DNA of 64,000 nt from Coturnix japonica (Eukaryota; Chordata; Aves; Galliformes; Phasianidae): the NCBI RefSeq assembly GCF_001577835.2, contig NC_029542.1, positions 3,749,211-3,813,210 of the forward strand, given 5' to 3'. The notes under the pieces were generated by a model. It was not told the DNA's origin. It saw only the letters and a list, made by a program, of their open reading frames with translations, and made no database searches. Positions 37,201-64,000 of this stretch are shown piece by piece (position 1 is the first letter of the stretch; the number at the start of each line of letters is the position of its first letter). Position numbers and translations under genes: made by a program.

Positions 37201-39130
37201 CCCCTTGTTTGTTTGTGGAATGACTGAAGTATTTTTTCTCCCTTCTCTGGGGATGATATTGGTGTGAAAACTGCTTGTTTGGGAGAGCTGATCTTTACAT
37301 TCCCCCCCATATTTGCATATTATAAAGTATTTGCTCACCGTCTGTGTTCTAAGTATAAATCTGCTATTTTTCTGCCCATAAAAATAACCAGAATGTGGCA
37401 TTGAGATGGTGGAGTTTATCATGCTTAAATTCCCTTCATGGCTGTATTACGTTATCAATGTTCTCCCACAGATGGAAAAGGCACCTGGGGAGGGGGACAA
37501 ATGATATGGGGGGGTATGGATGGGAAGGTTGGTTCATAACCTTTCTGTTAATCCACAGGGTTGATCTGTTCTGTGCAGCAATGAAGAGAGACCAGAGCTG
37601 GAGATTGGAACCATAACACCCAGGAAAGGGAGTATTTAAGGTGATTTATGGAATGGTTTGGTGTTAGGGCAGAGATCAAAACACTAAACCTGACTAAAGG
37701 AAGTCGAATGGAACGGGCAGATCTCATTGTTTGAGCTGAAAAGCCCGCAGTTCTCAACAGGTTGAGCAGATAAAATTAGAAGAAAATTACAGCCTTGATT
37801 CAAACCTCAATTACAGCCCTTTTTATCCTCGCTACGTCCTGGGAACACCTCCTGATAAGATGTGCTATTACTGAAACCCAAAGGATGTCTTTAAGGAAAA
37901 GGTCTTTGTATTCTTACAGCAGCCTTTAAAGGCACACGAGACAAAAATAATTCAGGCTCGAAGTCTGCCTTAACAGAACCAGTAATCCTTATATTGAAAA
38001 CAAAGCCATCCAAAAAGGAAGATTTTCTTCTTTTATATTAAGACTATATTCCATGCAGATAATCCACAGTAAATACATTGCATTGAAAGACAGTTAAAGT
38101 GCCTTCAGTCCCCCTAAAGAGTCCGAGTGTGCTGTAAATTCAAGTATGTGGAAGGCAGGCCTTCAGTTATTGAGAGGAGTCGTGATGAAAAGGTTCTGAT
38201 TTTGCTTTTTAATGTCCTGGTTGTCCTCAATGTATCCTTGCTTCAGGGCAGGATTAACCCCTATCTCAGAGCAGGGATGGGATGCACAGGGCCTGGTACA
38301 TCTCACCCTGCTCCAGCAGGATGAGCAGTGCTTGGTGCTGGTAAAGACATTTCTCTCTTTCTTCTAGGCAACAGCAACATTACAGCTGGGTTTTGATCTC
38401 TTCCACGTGCAAAAAGTGATCCCTGCTGATTCATGGGCTTCCCAGGTGTGAGCTCCAAGGACCCAGAGCTCATGGAAGGAAGGATGGGTGGCACAGCAGA
38501 GCTGAGTGCTCCCTGCCAGGACCCGACCCCTCTCCTAAGGGTATGACTGCAGGCAGAACCTCTCTGCTGTGCCCCGAGGTGTGAGCCGTTCACACCACAC
38601 CTGACAACACAGAGCACAGCCTGCTTGGTTTCGGTTCTTTGCTTTAAGGAGGAAAACCAAGCAAACAAATAAAGCCTTTCTGACTGCAGGCGCTCAGAAC
38701 TTGACATCTGTCCTGCAATGTACTCCATGTATCTCAATTATTTCTATGCAATGGCACTCGGATGTTGGTTTTCTCCACCTGAGTATCCGAACCCCTTTGG
38801 AACCCTGTTAAGGTTCTGGCTGCAGCATAACCAATCCAGCAGTGATTTATACAGCTCCGCTGTATATATCAAGTCTCTTTTCTTTTAAACACGTGGTGTT
38901 TCAGATGTGTTGGGTGTTACCTGGTGTTTTAGAGGCTGTGGGGGATTAGGAATGCCTGCAAATCTCATTCTTGTTCTGTATGCATAATAGGAAAATCACT
39001 AGAAATAAGGCCATAGTTTGAAAAGGTGGAAATCCAGCTTATAACCACCTGGAGCAAAAAGAAATGCCAGCACTCATCTGAATTCTTTCTACATCAGGGA
39101 AATGGGGAACAACCAACCTTCCCATCAGAA
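34260..39130. other. Intergenic FBXO47 to PLXDC1, no gene seen
   Basis: About 5 kb of moderately AT-rich sequence with scattered short frames. No protein family, tRNA or long repeat was recognised. The lower part may be PLXDC1 3' UTR; one minus-strand AATAAA lies at 39133-39138. Confidence 0.4.
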
Positions 39131-39503
39131 GCTTTATTTGGAAATAAGGTTTGTCTTCAAAGTGTATCTAAAGTGAGACTGCCTGGGTCGTAACAGCTTG
39201 GCACGATTCAGCCTGACTTACCCCATAAAAGCATTTGCTGCCTTTATGCCATAATAAGATGCAGCGAAAGTCTCCCTAGTGGCTATGTATGAGGAAGTAG
39301 AATCTAGGGTCTAAATGCCACAAAGCATCCATATTTATCTTTAATGGCTATATAAATTCAGCAGATGAGAAGGAAAACATTAATTAGACAGACCCTGCCT
39401 TTGGCAGCGATCGCCACCGGTGGCAGCTGAACCAGGCAGTGGATAAAATAAGCTCCAAAGATGATATCAGAATAAATAACAGAGGATTGAAAGATAAGGA
39501 GGA

Positions 39504-39522
39504 ATATATATATATATATATA
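39504..39522. repeat. (AT)n microsatellite
   Basis: Nine to ten AT dinucleotides inside AT-rich sequence downstream of PLXDC1. Confidence 0.9.
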
Positions 39523-40300
39523 ACCCATATAATTAATGCTGTTTTTCTTTTGGTAGGAGGAAAGAAACTTGACCTGACATTGGACTTTGGCTTTCTCTCA
39601 TTCTTTATCATGCCACCTCTCCCCAGTTTGGGGCCTAATCCTGCACTGGGAAGCAGGGTAAGTATTTCTGCAGGTTGCCATGAGCTGGATGGCACAGAAC
39701 AGCCCTGAGCTCATCAGTGAGGGTCGGATTCTGGGATCACGGTGTGAGTATCAGTGCAGACCAAGGGCCCCATCACTGACACAGCAAGAAGTCATAGGAA
39801 ATGCACTGACTCAAGGATGTTAATGAAGCAGTGATATCGAGGCACGTAATGCCTTCATGACTTATTATGGGAAGCTCCCTTGAGTGAGCTTGGCTTTACC
39901 TCTGGGTGTCACCATGGCAGAGCTCTGTCCCCATCCTGTGTGGCCATGCCATGAAGATGTATTGAAGGAACCCTTTTTCCCTTTCAGCCTCTGGTTCCTT
40001 GAGGGTAATAGTCACAGCTTGTAACTGAGCAAACTAATTGGGTGGCAGAAAGATCCTCAGAACCAAAGAGGCTCTTCTGAAGGTGAATCCTTAGAGGGGT
40101 TTTGCTCTTAAAATAAAACAGGTTTTCCTTTCTTCCAGAGCAGAGAAAAGAAGCTGGTGCTTGGCTGGGAGAGGTCAGTGCTCCATTGGGTCTTTTTTCC
40201 CCTCTAATTGCTCTTTCTTTTCCAACAGGGGAAAGACTTTGCAATAGGATAACAGAAGACTCCAATGCTTGAGGTGTAGGAGATGCAGGAGGAGAAGTGC

Positions 40301-49004
<8,704 letters not shown>

Positions 49005-49692
49005 CGCGGCCCCCCCCCGCGGCCGGCACCCGCCGAGCCCCCGCCGGGCACGGGGCTCCGCCACCGGAGCTGGAGCGGAGCCGGGGGTGGAGCCGAAGGG
49101 TGGGGCCGAAGGGTGGGGATGGGGCCGGAGGCAGAACCCGAGACCGAACCGGGGGGTGCTGGGCCCGGTGTTACCGGTTCCGTGCCCTCATCCCACGAGG
49201 GGCATCCTCTTATCTCGCGTGGGGCGACCCCTCATCCCGTTTGCAGCCGCCCTTCGCCCTCCAGGCGGTGCCCCCTCACCGGTACCACGCTGCCCCACAG
49301 CTGCTCATCCCACCCCCGGGATCCCGCAGACCCCCACCCCATGGTTGTACGGAGCAGCGCGGACCCCGAGGAGGAGCAGAGGGGCTGCACCCCAAAACAG
49401 CGCAACCCACAACATGAGGACACAACAGGGGCGGCTTTGGGGTCCGGGGGCAGCGGCAGAGCCCCACATCTCCTCCCCACAGAATCAGAGGGGGCTGTTA
49501 GAGGTGATGAGTTGTACCGGTGCCGCAATTAACTAATGAGCCGATCTGGTGCTGCCCGTCCCGCTGCCTCCTCCTGCAACCATTTCTATGCACGGACAGC
49601 GCGACCAACGCTCAGCTACTGCTGGTGGGGAGGGGGGCAGATAAAAGGGGTCCAAAAAGAAGAAACCCCCCCCCCCAGAAAAGATAAAAATG

Positions 49693-49764
49693 AGGGGGCA
49701 CCCGGATTTGAACCGGGGACCTCTTGATCTGCAGTCAAATGCTCTACCACTGAGCTATACCCCC
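49693..49764 (-). tRNA. tRNA-Cys (GCA), copy 8, upstream of PLXDC1
   Basis: An intact 72-nt tRNA-Cys of the CCCGG/CCGGG class, with AAAAA at 49686-49690 on the plus strand as terminator. It lies about 690 bp upstream of the PLXDC1 start and 42 kb from the other seven copies. Confidence 0.96.
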
Positions 49765-50640
49765 TCTGCTGGGTGAATGCATTGGAGTTGCAGTGATATC
49801 CGTGGGCTGCGCTGTCTGCGTGGGTTTGCACGGCCTTGCACACTCATTTGCACGCCCTTGCACTCTCTATTGCACACTATCCAGCATTGGTGCCCCCCCC
49901 GCTGCGGAGTGGGACCCCTCCCCAACCTTCATTGCGCTGCAGTTTGAAGACAACCAAACAGGACCCCCCCCCCCCCCCCGGGCCCGGGGGGCTGCGGAGT
50001 TGGATGGGGGGGATTAACCGGAGCCAGCGGGGGGGAGATGGGGGTGAGGAGCTGGGGAAGGAGGGTCAATATTTGCTCCCTGAGCCGCTGGGTAAACACG
50101 AGGGGGTGGATGGGGGGGGTCCGGCTGAGCCCCGGGGGTGGCTGCAGGGTGGGGGTCAGATGGGAGCGCTGTGGTTTGGGGTAACACTGACAGCGACATT
50201 CGTTGGGGGGGGGGGGGAATGAGGCTCAAATAGAGAGACCGGGACCACGAGGAGCACGGCCCGACGTGTCCCTGAGTCCGACGGAGGAATCAGAGCGGAT
50301 CGGAGGGTTCGGGGGTCAGCGCAGCCCGGGGATCCGGCCCGGCACCGGAGCCCGTGTGAGGTTTGTTCATGAGATGAGGGCAGCGGGCACCTCGTTAGCA
50401 GAGCTGTTAGGGAAGGTGAAAAGCTCGTCACCCCCGTGGGCTTTTGGTGGGGGGCTGCACCGAGAGCGGGGACAGCGGCGGCGCCGGAGCCAGACTGCTC
50501 CGAGGGGGCGGTTTGCTTTGGGGCAGCAGCACCCGGCGAGGGGAAGGCTGCAATTACGTTAATCCCTTAAACCCTGATTGCCTCCTCCTTCCCCATTAGG
50601 AGAGCAAACACACGGAGCAGCGGGGGGCAGAGGGGACCGA
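49765..50640. other. Intergenic, upstream of Dickkopf-like gene
   Basis: GC-rich sequence with C and G homopolymers and no recognised exon. ARL5C, which sits near here in human, was not seen. Confidence 0.4.
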
Positions 50641-50696
50641 GGGCTACAAATAGGCAGAGCCCACCGGGTGCCCTCAGTGCCAGCACCGACAGAACC

Positions 50697-52598
50697 ATGC
50701 AGCTTTCCACGGTGATTCTCTGCCTCCTCGCAGCGCTTCTGCCCGTCGGATCCGCGCATCTCTGGGCGTGGATGTACGCTCTGCCCCAACACCCGCCCGA
50801 TAGAGCAGCGCTGGGAAGGAGCGCTGGGACGGGGGGGAGCGCGGAGGAGGTGAGAGACCCCCGGGGTGGGATTGGAGGGGACGGGGGATGGATGGAGGGA
50901 TGGATGGATGATGGATGGATGGATGGATGGATGGAGATGGAGGGATGGAGATGGATGGATGAGATGGATGGATGATGGAGTGAAGGCGATGGCCGGAGTG
51001 ATGGCCGTGGATGGATGGAGGAGGGATGGATGAGGGAAGGAGGTGATGGATGGGATGGATGGAGGGATGGGAGATGAGATGGAGGATGTGGGGATGGAAG
51101 GGATGGGAGATGAGATGGAGGATGGATGGATGGATGGATGGATGGATGGAGGGATGGAGGGATGGATGGATGGATGGATGGATGGATGGATGGATGGATG
51201 GATGGAGGGATGGATGGATGGATGGAGGGATGGAGGGATGGAGGGATGGATAATGGATGCGGGATGATGGATGGATGGATGGATGGATGGATGGATAATG
51301 GATAATGGATAATGGATAATGGATAATGGATAATGGATAATGGATAATGGATAATTAATGGATAATGGATAATTAATGGATAATGGATAATTAATGGATA
51401 ACATGATGGTGGCTGCGGGGTCGGCTCGGGTCGGGAGGGGGCGCAGGGTCCCCGGGCGGCACTGTGCGCTCCAGTGGCGCAATCGGTCAGCGCGCGGTAC
51501 TTATAGGGCAGTACGCGGAGCAATGCCGAGGTTGTGAGTTCGAGCCTCACCTGGAGCAGGAATTTTACGGGCTGACAAAGTGATTCGAGAATCCCCCACC
51601 CCAAATCCCACCCCCGGCTCGTTACGCTCCGGGTTTTATTTTCCTTCATCCTGCCCTTCTTCCAGGGATGGTGCCCGAGGACCCCGAGGCTCCTAAATAA
51701 CCCCCCTGAGCAGCCCCGGCTCCATTAGCAGAACCCAAACCCAATCCCACCCCGTTCTGCCCCTCCGGACCCATTTCTGACCCATCCCAGAGGTGGGGAT
51801 GGATCCGGACCCCCCTGACCCCACAGCTCTGCTCTCTCCCCAATGCAGGTGACACCGTGCGGCCCCACGACCCCCTGTACCCACGGACACTTCTGCGATG
51901 AGCACTTCGGGCTGTGCCTGCCCACCCGGCCCGCAGGGCAGTACTGCCGCCGGGACACACACTGCGCCCACGGGCTCCTCTGCACCTTTGGGAAGTGCCA
52001 GCAGCCCGTGCCCCACGGGCAGGAGGGTGAGCAGCGGGTCGGGGTAGGGGGGAGGTTGGGGGGCAGCCCCGGGAGCGGAGGGATGCGATGGAGGCGGGGT
52101 TGGTACCATTATCCTCCATCAGAGCTGCTGCGGGCACCGGGACACACTGCAACCCACCCCCCCAAGGGCTCATGGCACGGGGCTGGGGGGCTCTTAACCC
52201 CTTTAACATCCTCTTTATCCCGACCCCAAAGGAGCTCGGTGCCAGAGGGATGAGGACTGCGGGCCGGGCGGCTGCTGTGCACGGAGACACGGTGAGATGC
52301 TGTGCCAGCAGCGGCTGGAGCTGGGGCAGAGCTGCCATGTGCCCCCCGGGGGTTTGGCCTTCAGCATCAACCAGGTTTGCCCCTGCCAGGCTGGGCTGGT
52401 GTGCCGAGCATCGCCTCCACCACGAGAGTGAGTACGGCCATGGGGGGCTCTGAGCAGCCCCGTGGGGAGGGGTCTGATGTCCCCATGTACCAAGGGGGGG
52501 GGGGGGTTAAAGCAGGGACTGATGTCCTCATGTCTCCCTGCAGGAAAGCGTTTGAATATTGGCCAGAGAAGAGCGAATGGAGGTGCCGGCAGCCCTGA
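50697..52598 (+). CDS. Dickkopf-family secreted protein (DKK3-like)
   Basis: Four exons join in frame: 50697-50849, 51849-52026, 52232-52427 and 52544-52598 (582 nt, 193 residues). A signal peptide ([20 protein letters not shown]) precedes two cysteine-rich domains. The first, CGPTTPC to GKC (roughly residues 55-100), has 8 cysteines where Dickkopf CRD1 normally has 10. The second, [15 protein letters not shown] to WRCRQP, has the full 10 cysteines of the colipase-like CRD2, including CPCQAGLVC. Spacing fits DKK3 better than DKK1/2/4. Dickkopf proteins modulate Wnt signalling by binding LRP5/6 and Kremen; DKK3 is atypical. No equivalent is known to me between PLXDC1 and CACNB1 in mammals. The orthology and symbol are uncertain, and an extra small exon in intron 1 cannot be excluded. 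Confidence 0.85.
50883..51293. repeat. (TGGA)n microsatellite array in Dickkopf-like intron 1
   Basis: About 400 bp of GGATGGATGGA repeats, interrupted by GGGA and GATGATGG variants. It creates long spurious frames in all phases, including a His-Pro-Ser-Ile-rich frame on the minus strand that is not a gene. Confidence 0.95.
51294..51400. repeat. (TAATGGA)n heptamer array
   Basis: A uniform 7-bp TAATGGA array follows the TGGA array directly. It ends in three 14-bp units that add TTAATGG, so the tetramer seems to have grown new, longer units at its right end. Confidence 0.9.
51468..51558 (+). tRNA. tRNA-Ile (UAU) with intron
   Basis: A 91-nt gene closes a full cloverleaf: acceptor GCTCCAG/CTGGAGC with discriminator A, A box TGGCGCAATCGG, anticodon loop CTTATAA after removal of an intron at about 51506-51522, and T-arm GTGAG/CTCAC around TTCGAGC. 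The UAU isoacceptor reads the rare AUA codon and always carries an intron in vertebrates. A TTTT at 51563-51566 ends transcription. It lies inside intron 1 of the Dickkopf-like gene, same strand, just past the TGGA arrays. Confidence 0.95.
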
Positions 52599-52833
52599 GC
52601 CAGCAGCGCTGTATTTATTCCATGTAAATAGATGTACAGCCCCCATAAAGCAGGACGTGTCCCCCCCCAGGAGCTGGGCAGGACCCGGCTGCTCTCAACC
52701 CCCCCCAGGGGAGGCTGCAGTCATTGCAGAGCTGAGCTGTGCATGGTCTCAGCCCCCCCCCCTTAATGATGGACCCCCCCCCCAAATGATGGACCCCCAC
52801 CAGGCACAGCCAAGGGGAGATCTCACTGAATTG

Positions 52834-52839
52834 TTTATT
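52834..52839 (-). terminator. CACNB1: Candidate CACNB1 poly(A) signal (minus)
   Basis: AATAAA on the minus strand (in TAATAAACAATT) is the only clear signal I found below the CACNB1 stop at 54336. It would give a 3' UTR of about 1.5 kb that overlaps the 3' end of the Dickkopf-like gene. Confidence 0.45.
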
Positions 52840-52906
52840 ACAAAGAACCAAGCGAGCGGGGCGAGTCCCCCCCCCCCCAAACACACACACACACACATTA
52901 AAGGAG

Positions 52907-52949
52907 AATAAATAAATAAAAGACACTTTGTCGGGGGTCTTTAAATAAA
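52907..52949 (+). terminator. Dickkopf-like gene poly(A) signals (plus)
   Basis: Overlapping AATAAA signals at 52907-52917 and another at 52944-52949 lie about 310-350 nt after the stop codon. A weaker CATAAA near 52645 may be used too. Confidence 0.6.
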
Positions 52950-53406
52950 CTTGGGGGGATGACATAAATACGGGACGTCCCTCTGCCCTTCAGGAGGGCT
53001 GGGGGTTGTAAAGGGGGGTGGGGGGGGGCCCAGCTGCCCGGCCCTGGTGGGGTCAGCACCGGTGCAGGTGGGTCTCAAAGCACTTGGCAGGCAGTGACAC
53101 CGAGTCCCCCCCCCCAGCATTAAAGGGGAAACTGAGGCACACAACGGGCAGAGCTGGTTTGGCAGCGGCAGAGCTGAGAGCCCCGGAGCCCCCCCGGCCC
53201 GGGCTGGCAAGGCTGGTGGTGTGGGTAAGGCAGCAACACCAGGGCCCCCCCACCCCACAGCATCGGTGAGAGGTGAGTCCAGCCCCACTGCAAGGGTTGG
53301 CCATGGGGTGTTCCCACTGCAGTGCTGTGACCCCTATAGGGGCAGAGGGATAAGGGACACCCCAGGGTGGGCGCAGGTGAAGGCAGGGCCCTGGGGAGCT
53401 GAGGTG

Positions 53407-53432
53407 GGGGACAGACAGACAGACAGACAGAC
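53407..53432. repeat. (ACAG)n microsatellite
   Basis: Five to six ACAG tetramers in the likely CACNB1 3' UTR. The surrounding 53000-54335 shows no other coding exon. Confidence 0.85.
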
Positions 53433-54335
53433 AGGCACACAGACACAGCTGGATGGGGAAAGAGCAGATGGGCACAGAAAGGGGGTGGCACAGAGGGGGT
53501 TGGCAGGGCTGGGGGGCAGGGCCTGGTGCTGCTCAGTGCGCCCCATGGTCCCAGGAAAAGGGGGGGGGAGGGAGGGGTAAGCACAGGACCCCCCCCGGGA
53601 CCTGCTGGGCACTGTGTCAGGCCAGGGCTGGGGCAGCTGTTAGCACGTGTTAGAAACACCCCCCCACCACCACCACCCAGATTGGCTCAGATTCACCCCC
53701 TAACACCAAAAACAGGCAAAGCCCACCCCCATTCCAATGCAAACACATGCAAAGACCATGCCCCCCCCCCCTCCCCACCCCAGGCAGGCAGCACCCAGTG
53801 GGGATCCCAAAACCCTGCACACATGGCACACGCATGCACCCCCCCCACAGCTACAGGGCAGGCACTGGCTGGGGAGGGAACAGCAGGCAGAGAAACCCCC
53901 CCCCAAACACACACCAGCTCAGGGGTCCCCCTGCAGCAGGGTGGCATAGAGCACCATGAAGAAGCGGGTGCACCCTGGGGAGGGGGCTGCGGGCAGGCAG
54001 CAGGCAAAGGGCTGGGGAGGGAGGAGAGCGCAGCCCCCCACCCTGTGCCATAGGGGACGGGGACACACCAGCCATAGGCATGTCCCCTTTGGTCACTTGC
54101 TCTCCCTGTGGGACAGGAAAGGCCCGAGGCATCGCAGGATGCTGGGGGGGCTGCAGTGGGAGGGAGACTCCCTCCTCAATACCAAAAGTGGGGCGGGGGA
54201 CACCCCATGGCACAGCTGAACAGGCATTGGGCACGTGGCCTGCGAAGGCACCCAGTGGGGTGCAACCCCTGGCCCCAAAGCCACAGCACTGGGGCAGAGT
54301 GGGGAGGGGGCATCCCTGCTTACACCCCCCCCACC

Positions 54336-62380
<8,045 letters not shown>

Positions 62381-62580
62381 GGAGCTCTCCGGGCAGAGCG
62401 GGGCCCGAGATCGGCCTCCGCCGCACCGACCCCCGCGGCGACGGGCGGGCGGCCCCGGCGTGCGGAGAGGGGAGGAGGAGGAGGAGGAGGAGGAGGAAGG
62501 AGAGGGGGGGGCAGCCGCTGCCTCCGCCCCGGCCGCTCCCACCGCGCTGCCGGGAGGGATGCGGGATGCTTCCCTTCCTC
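62381..62580 (-). promoter_or_regulatory. CACNB1: CACNB1 5' UTR and CpG-rich promoter with (GGA)n tract
   Basis: GC-rich DNA immediately upstream of the start codon includes a purine tract of about nine GGA triplets (62469-62498). No TATA box is visible. Confidence 0.5.
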
Positions 62581-62693
62581 CTCTCCCCTCCTTCCTTCCT
62601 TCTTTCCCTCCCTCTTTTAGGGGAGGGCACCCCCAAAGCTGCCCCCAAAACAGGGGGAGAGATGAAGGATCTCCCCCTCAAAAAAAAAAAAGG

Positions 62694-62694
<1 letters not shown>

Positions 62695-62729
<35 letters not shown>

Positions 62730-62732
62730 TAA
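62695..62732. repeat. (AT)n microsatellite
   Basis: An AT dinucleotide run of about 15 copies follows an A11 tract upstream of CACNB1. The DNA from 62733 to 63865 shows no recognised gene. Confidence 0.9.
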
Positions 62733-63867
62733 ACGCAGTGGGAGGGGGTAGCTCTGACCAGCAGCTCGCTGCAAGGAGCTCCCCTAAAATCAAAACAACA
62801 TGGGGGGGGGGGCACAGCCCCTTCTCCATATCTGGGGCTAAACCTGGCTTCCAACCCATCCCTGGAGGGGGGGATCCATGCTGAGAAATCCATGCCCCCC
62901 CCCCATAGAGCCCAGTCCCCCTTTGTGGGGTCCCCCTGTGTCTCCCACTCCTCCCGAGCAGCCACCAGCTGTTGGAAAGTTCCTTATTCCTGGGGGTCCC
63001 GCCCCCCCCTCCTCACTCCCACACAATGCACCCAGCACAGCTGACACCACGTTTTCCATTCTTAGACCCCATCCATCACCGTAAGGTGCCGACGACAGCA
63101 CCTGTGCAGCCAGATGGGTGGCACAGCCCTGAATGCAAATGGGGACCCATCTGCAGCCCCTCAAGCTGGGGGTGCAGCCCTGGATAATGGGGTGGGGGGA
63201 TGGATCAGCTGGAGGTGGGGATGGGACAACATGGAGGTGGTGGGGGCAGAGGATGAGTGTTGTGCTCCCCAGAGCTGCGTGGGAGCAGAACACAAGCAGT
63301 GTCACTGCTGGAGCTGCAGTGCAGGAGGATGGGAATGGGGACTGTGCTGCAATGGGTGGAGTGTGGGGTGGGAGCTGTGCCCTCAACCCTATGGGATGCT
63401 GTGTGGGGTTCAAGGATGCACCCACAGGGGGGAGGTGTGGGTGTTAGAAGTGTGGGCTCTGTTGGTATGGGATCCATAGAGGTGTGGGCTCTACATTGAT
63501 ACAGGTTGAAGCCTCCCCACCTTCTCCACCCCACACGAGGGCCCCAAAGCCTTACAGGACATTGATTCACAGCTGCAGGTTCACAGATGGACACGATCCA
63601 GGTGCTGCTCCAGGGGGCAGGTAATCAACCAGCAGCTGCTCTCCTGCTTTGGGAACCACCAGATTTGAACGTTGAGATGTAGAAAAAACGCCGAGTCAGG
63701 TTTTTAAACAGCCCAAGCCTGTGTTTATCCCTGTTTGTCTCTCAAAACCAACCCGAAATCTGCCGCCACCAGCCTCCCTGTCACACACACCATATGCCAA
63801 AACGCATTCGGCCGCCAGAGCCACAGCGTGATGGCAACAGCACAGACTGAGCAGGGAGCAGCTGTAA

Positions 63868-64000
63868 GGGAAGGGGCTGCAAAGGGGCTGCAAGGGGAAG
63901 GGGCTGCAAAGGGGCTGCAAAGGGAAGGGGCTGTAAAGGGGAAGGGGCTGCAAAGAGGCTGCAAAGGGAAGGGGCTACAAAGGGAAGGGTCTGCTGTAAG
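63868..64000. repeat. Minisatellite running off the window end
   Basis: Imperfect units of about 11-28 bp built on AAGGGGCTGCAAAGGGG continue to the last base. On the minus strand they translate as repeats of PLQPLCSPFP, which is spurious. Confidence 0.85.

Noticed and set aside
49765-50640. Expected ARL5C gene between PLXDC1 and CACNB1
   Set aside because: Human has it near here, but no ARF-family GTPase motif such as the GLDxAGKT-type P-loop was seen in this interval.
50559-51649. Long minus-strand frames rich in His-Pro-Ser-Ile
   Set aside because: They are translations of the TGGA/TAATGGA arrays, and a tRNA and an intron overlap them. There is no start context or family motif.

Overview
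This is animal nuclear DNA, almost certainly a bird and most likely a galliform such as chicken. Genes are small and intron-rich, introns are short and G-rich, CpG-rich promoters carry many homopolymer runs, and one tandem array resembles the 3' tail of the avian CR1 LINE. Gene order matches human 17q12 (RPL23, LASP1, FBXO47, PLXDC1, CACNB1), which is a microchromosome region in birds. All gene models were built by hand from conserved protein sequence, splice consensus and reading-frame phase. No database was searched.

Layout. 1-7276: a cluster of seven tRNA-Cys(GCA) genes, all on the minus strand, interleaved with a CpG-rich promoter-like block (about 1420-1740), two divergent tRNA-like elements (1843-2016) and RPL23 (minus, 4692-6397). 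7537-23910: LASP1 (plus), seven coding exons, with apparent small insertions in exon 1. 24451-25271: a short two-exon transcription unit encoding a 25-residue membrane micropeptide. 26529-32049: FBXO47 (minus), ten coding exons, one intron with a GC donor. 32050-40300: mostly non-coding, with an E2F-rich candidate promoter near 34000. 40301-49004: PLXDC1 (minus), 14 coding exons. 49693: an eighth tRNA-Cys. 50697-52598: a Dickkopf-like secreted protein (plus) whose first intron holds a large TGGA array and an intron-containing tRNA-Ile(UAU). 54336-62380: CACNB1 (minus), with mutually exclusive exons 7A and 7B and two C-terminal forms. The last 1.6 kb is CACNB1 upstream DNA ending in a minisatellite.

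The genes do not form one pathway. Two encode general translation parts (RPL23 and the tRNA genes). LASP1 is an actin-cytoskeleton adaptor, PLXDC1 a transmembrane receptor, the Dickkopf-like gene a probable extracellular ligand, CACNB1 a calcium-channel subunit and FBXO47 a germline F-box protein. The points most worth following up are the micropeptide next to LASP1, the Dickkopf-like gene that seems to have lost one disulfide pair, and the tRNA-Cys genes at positions that appear to match human. I saw no endogenous retrovirus or other capsid-bearing element.
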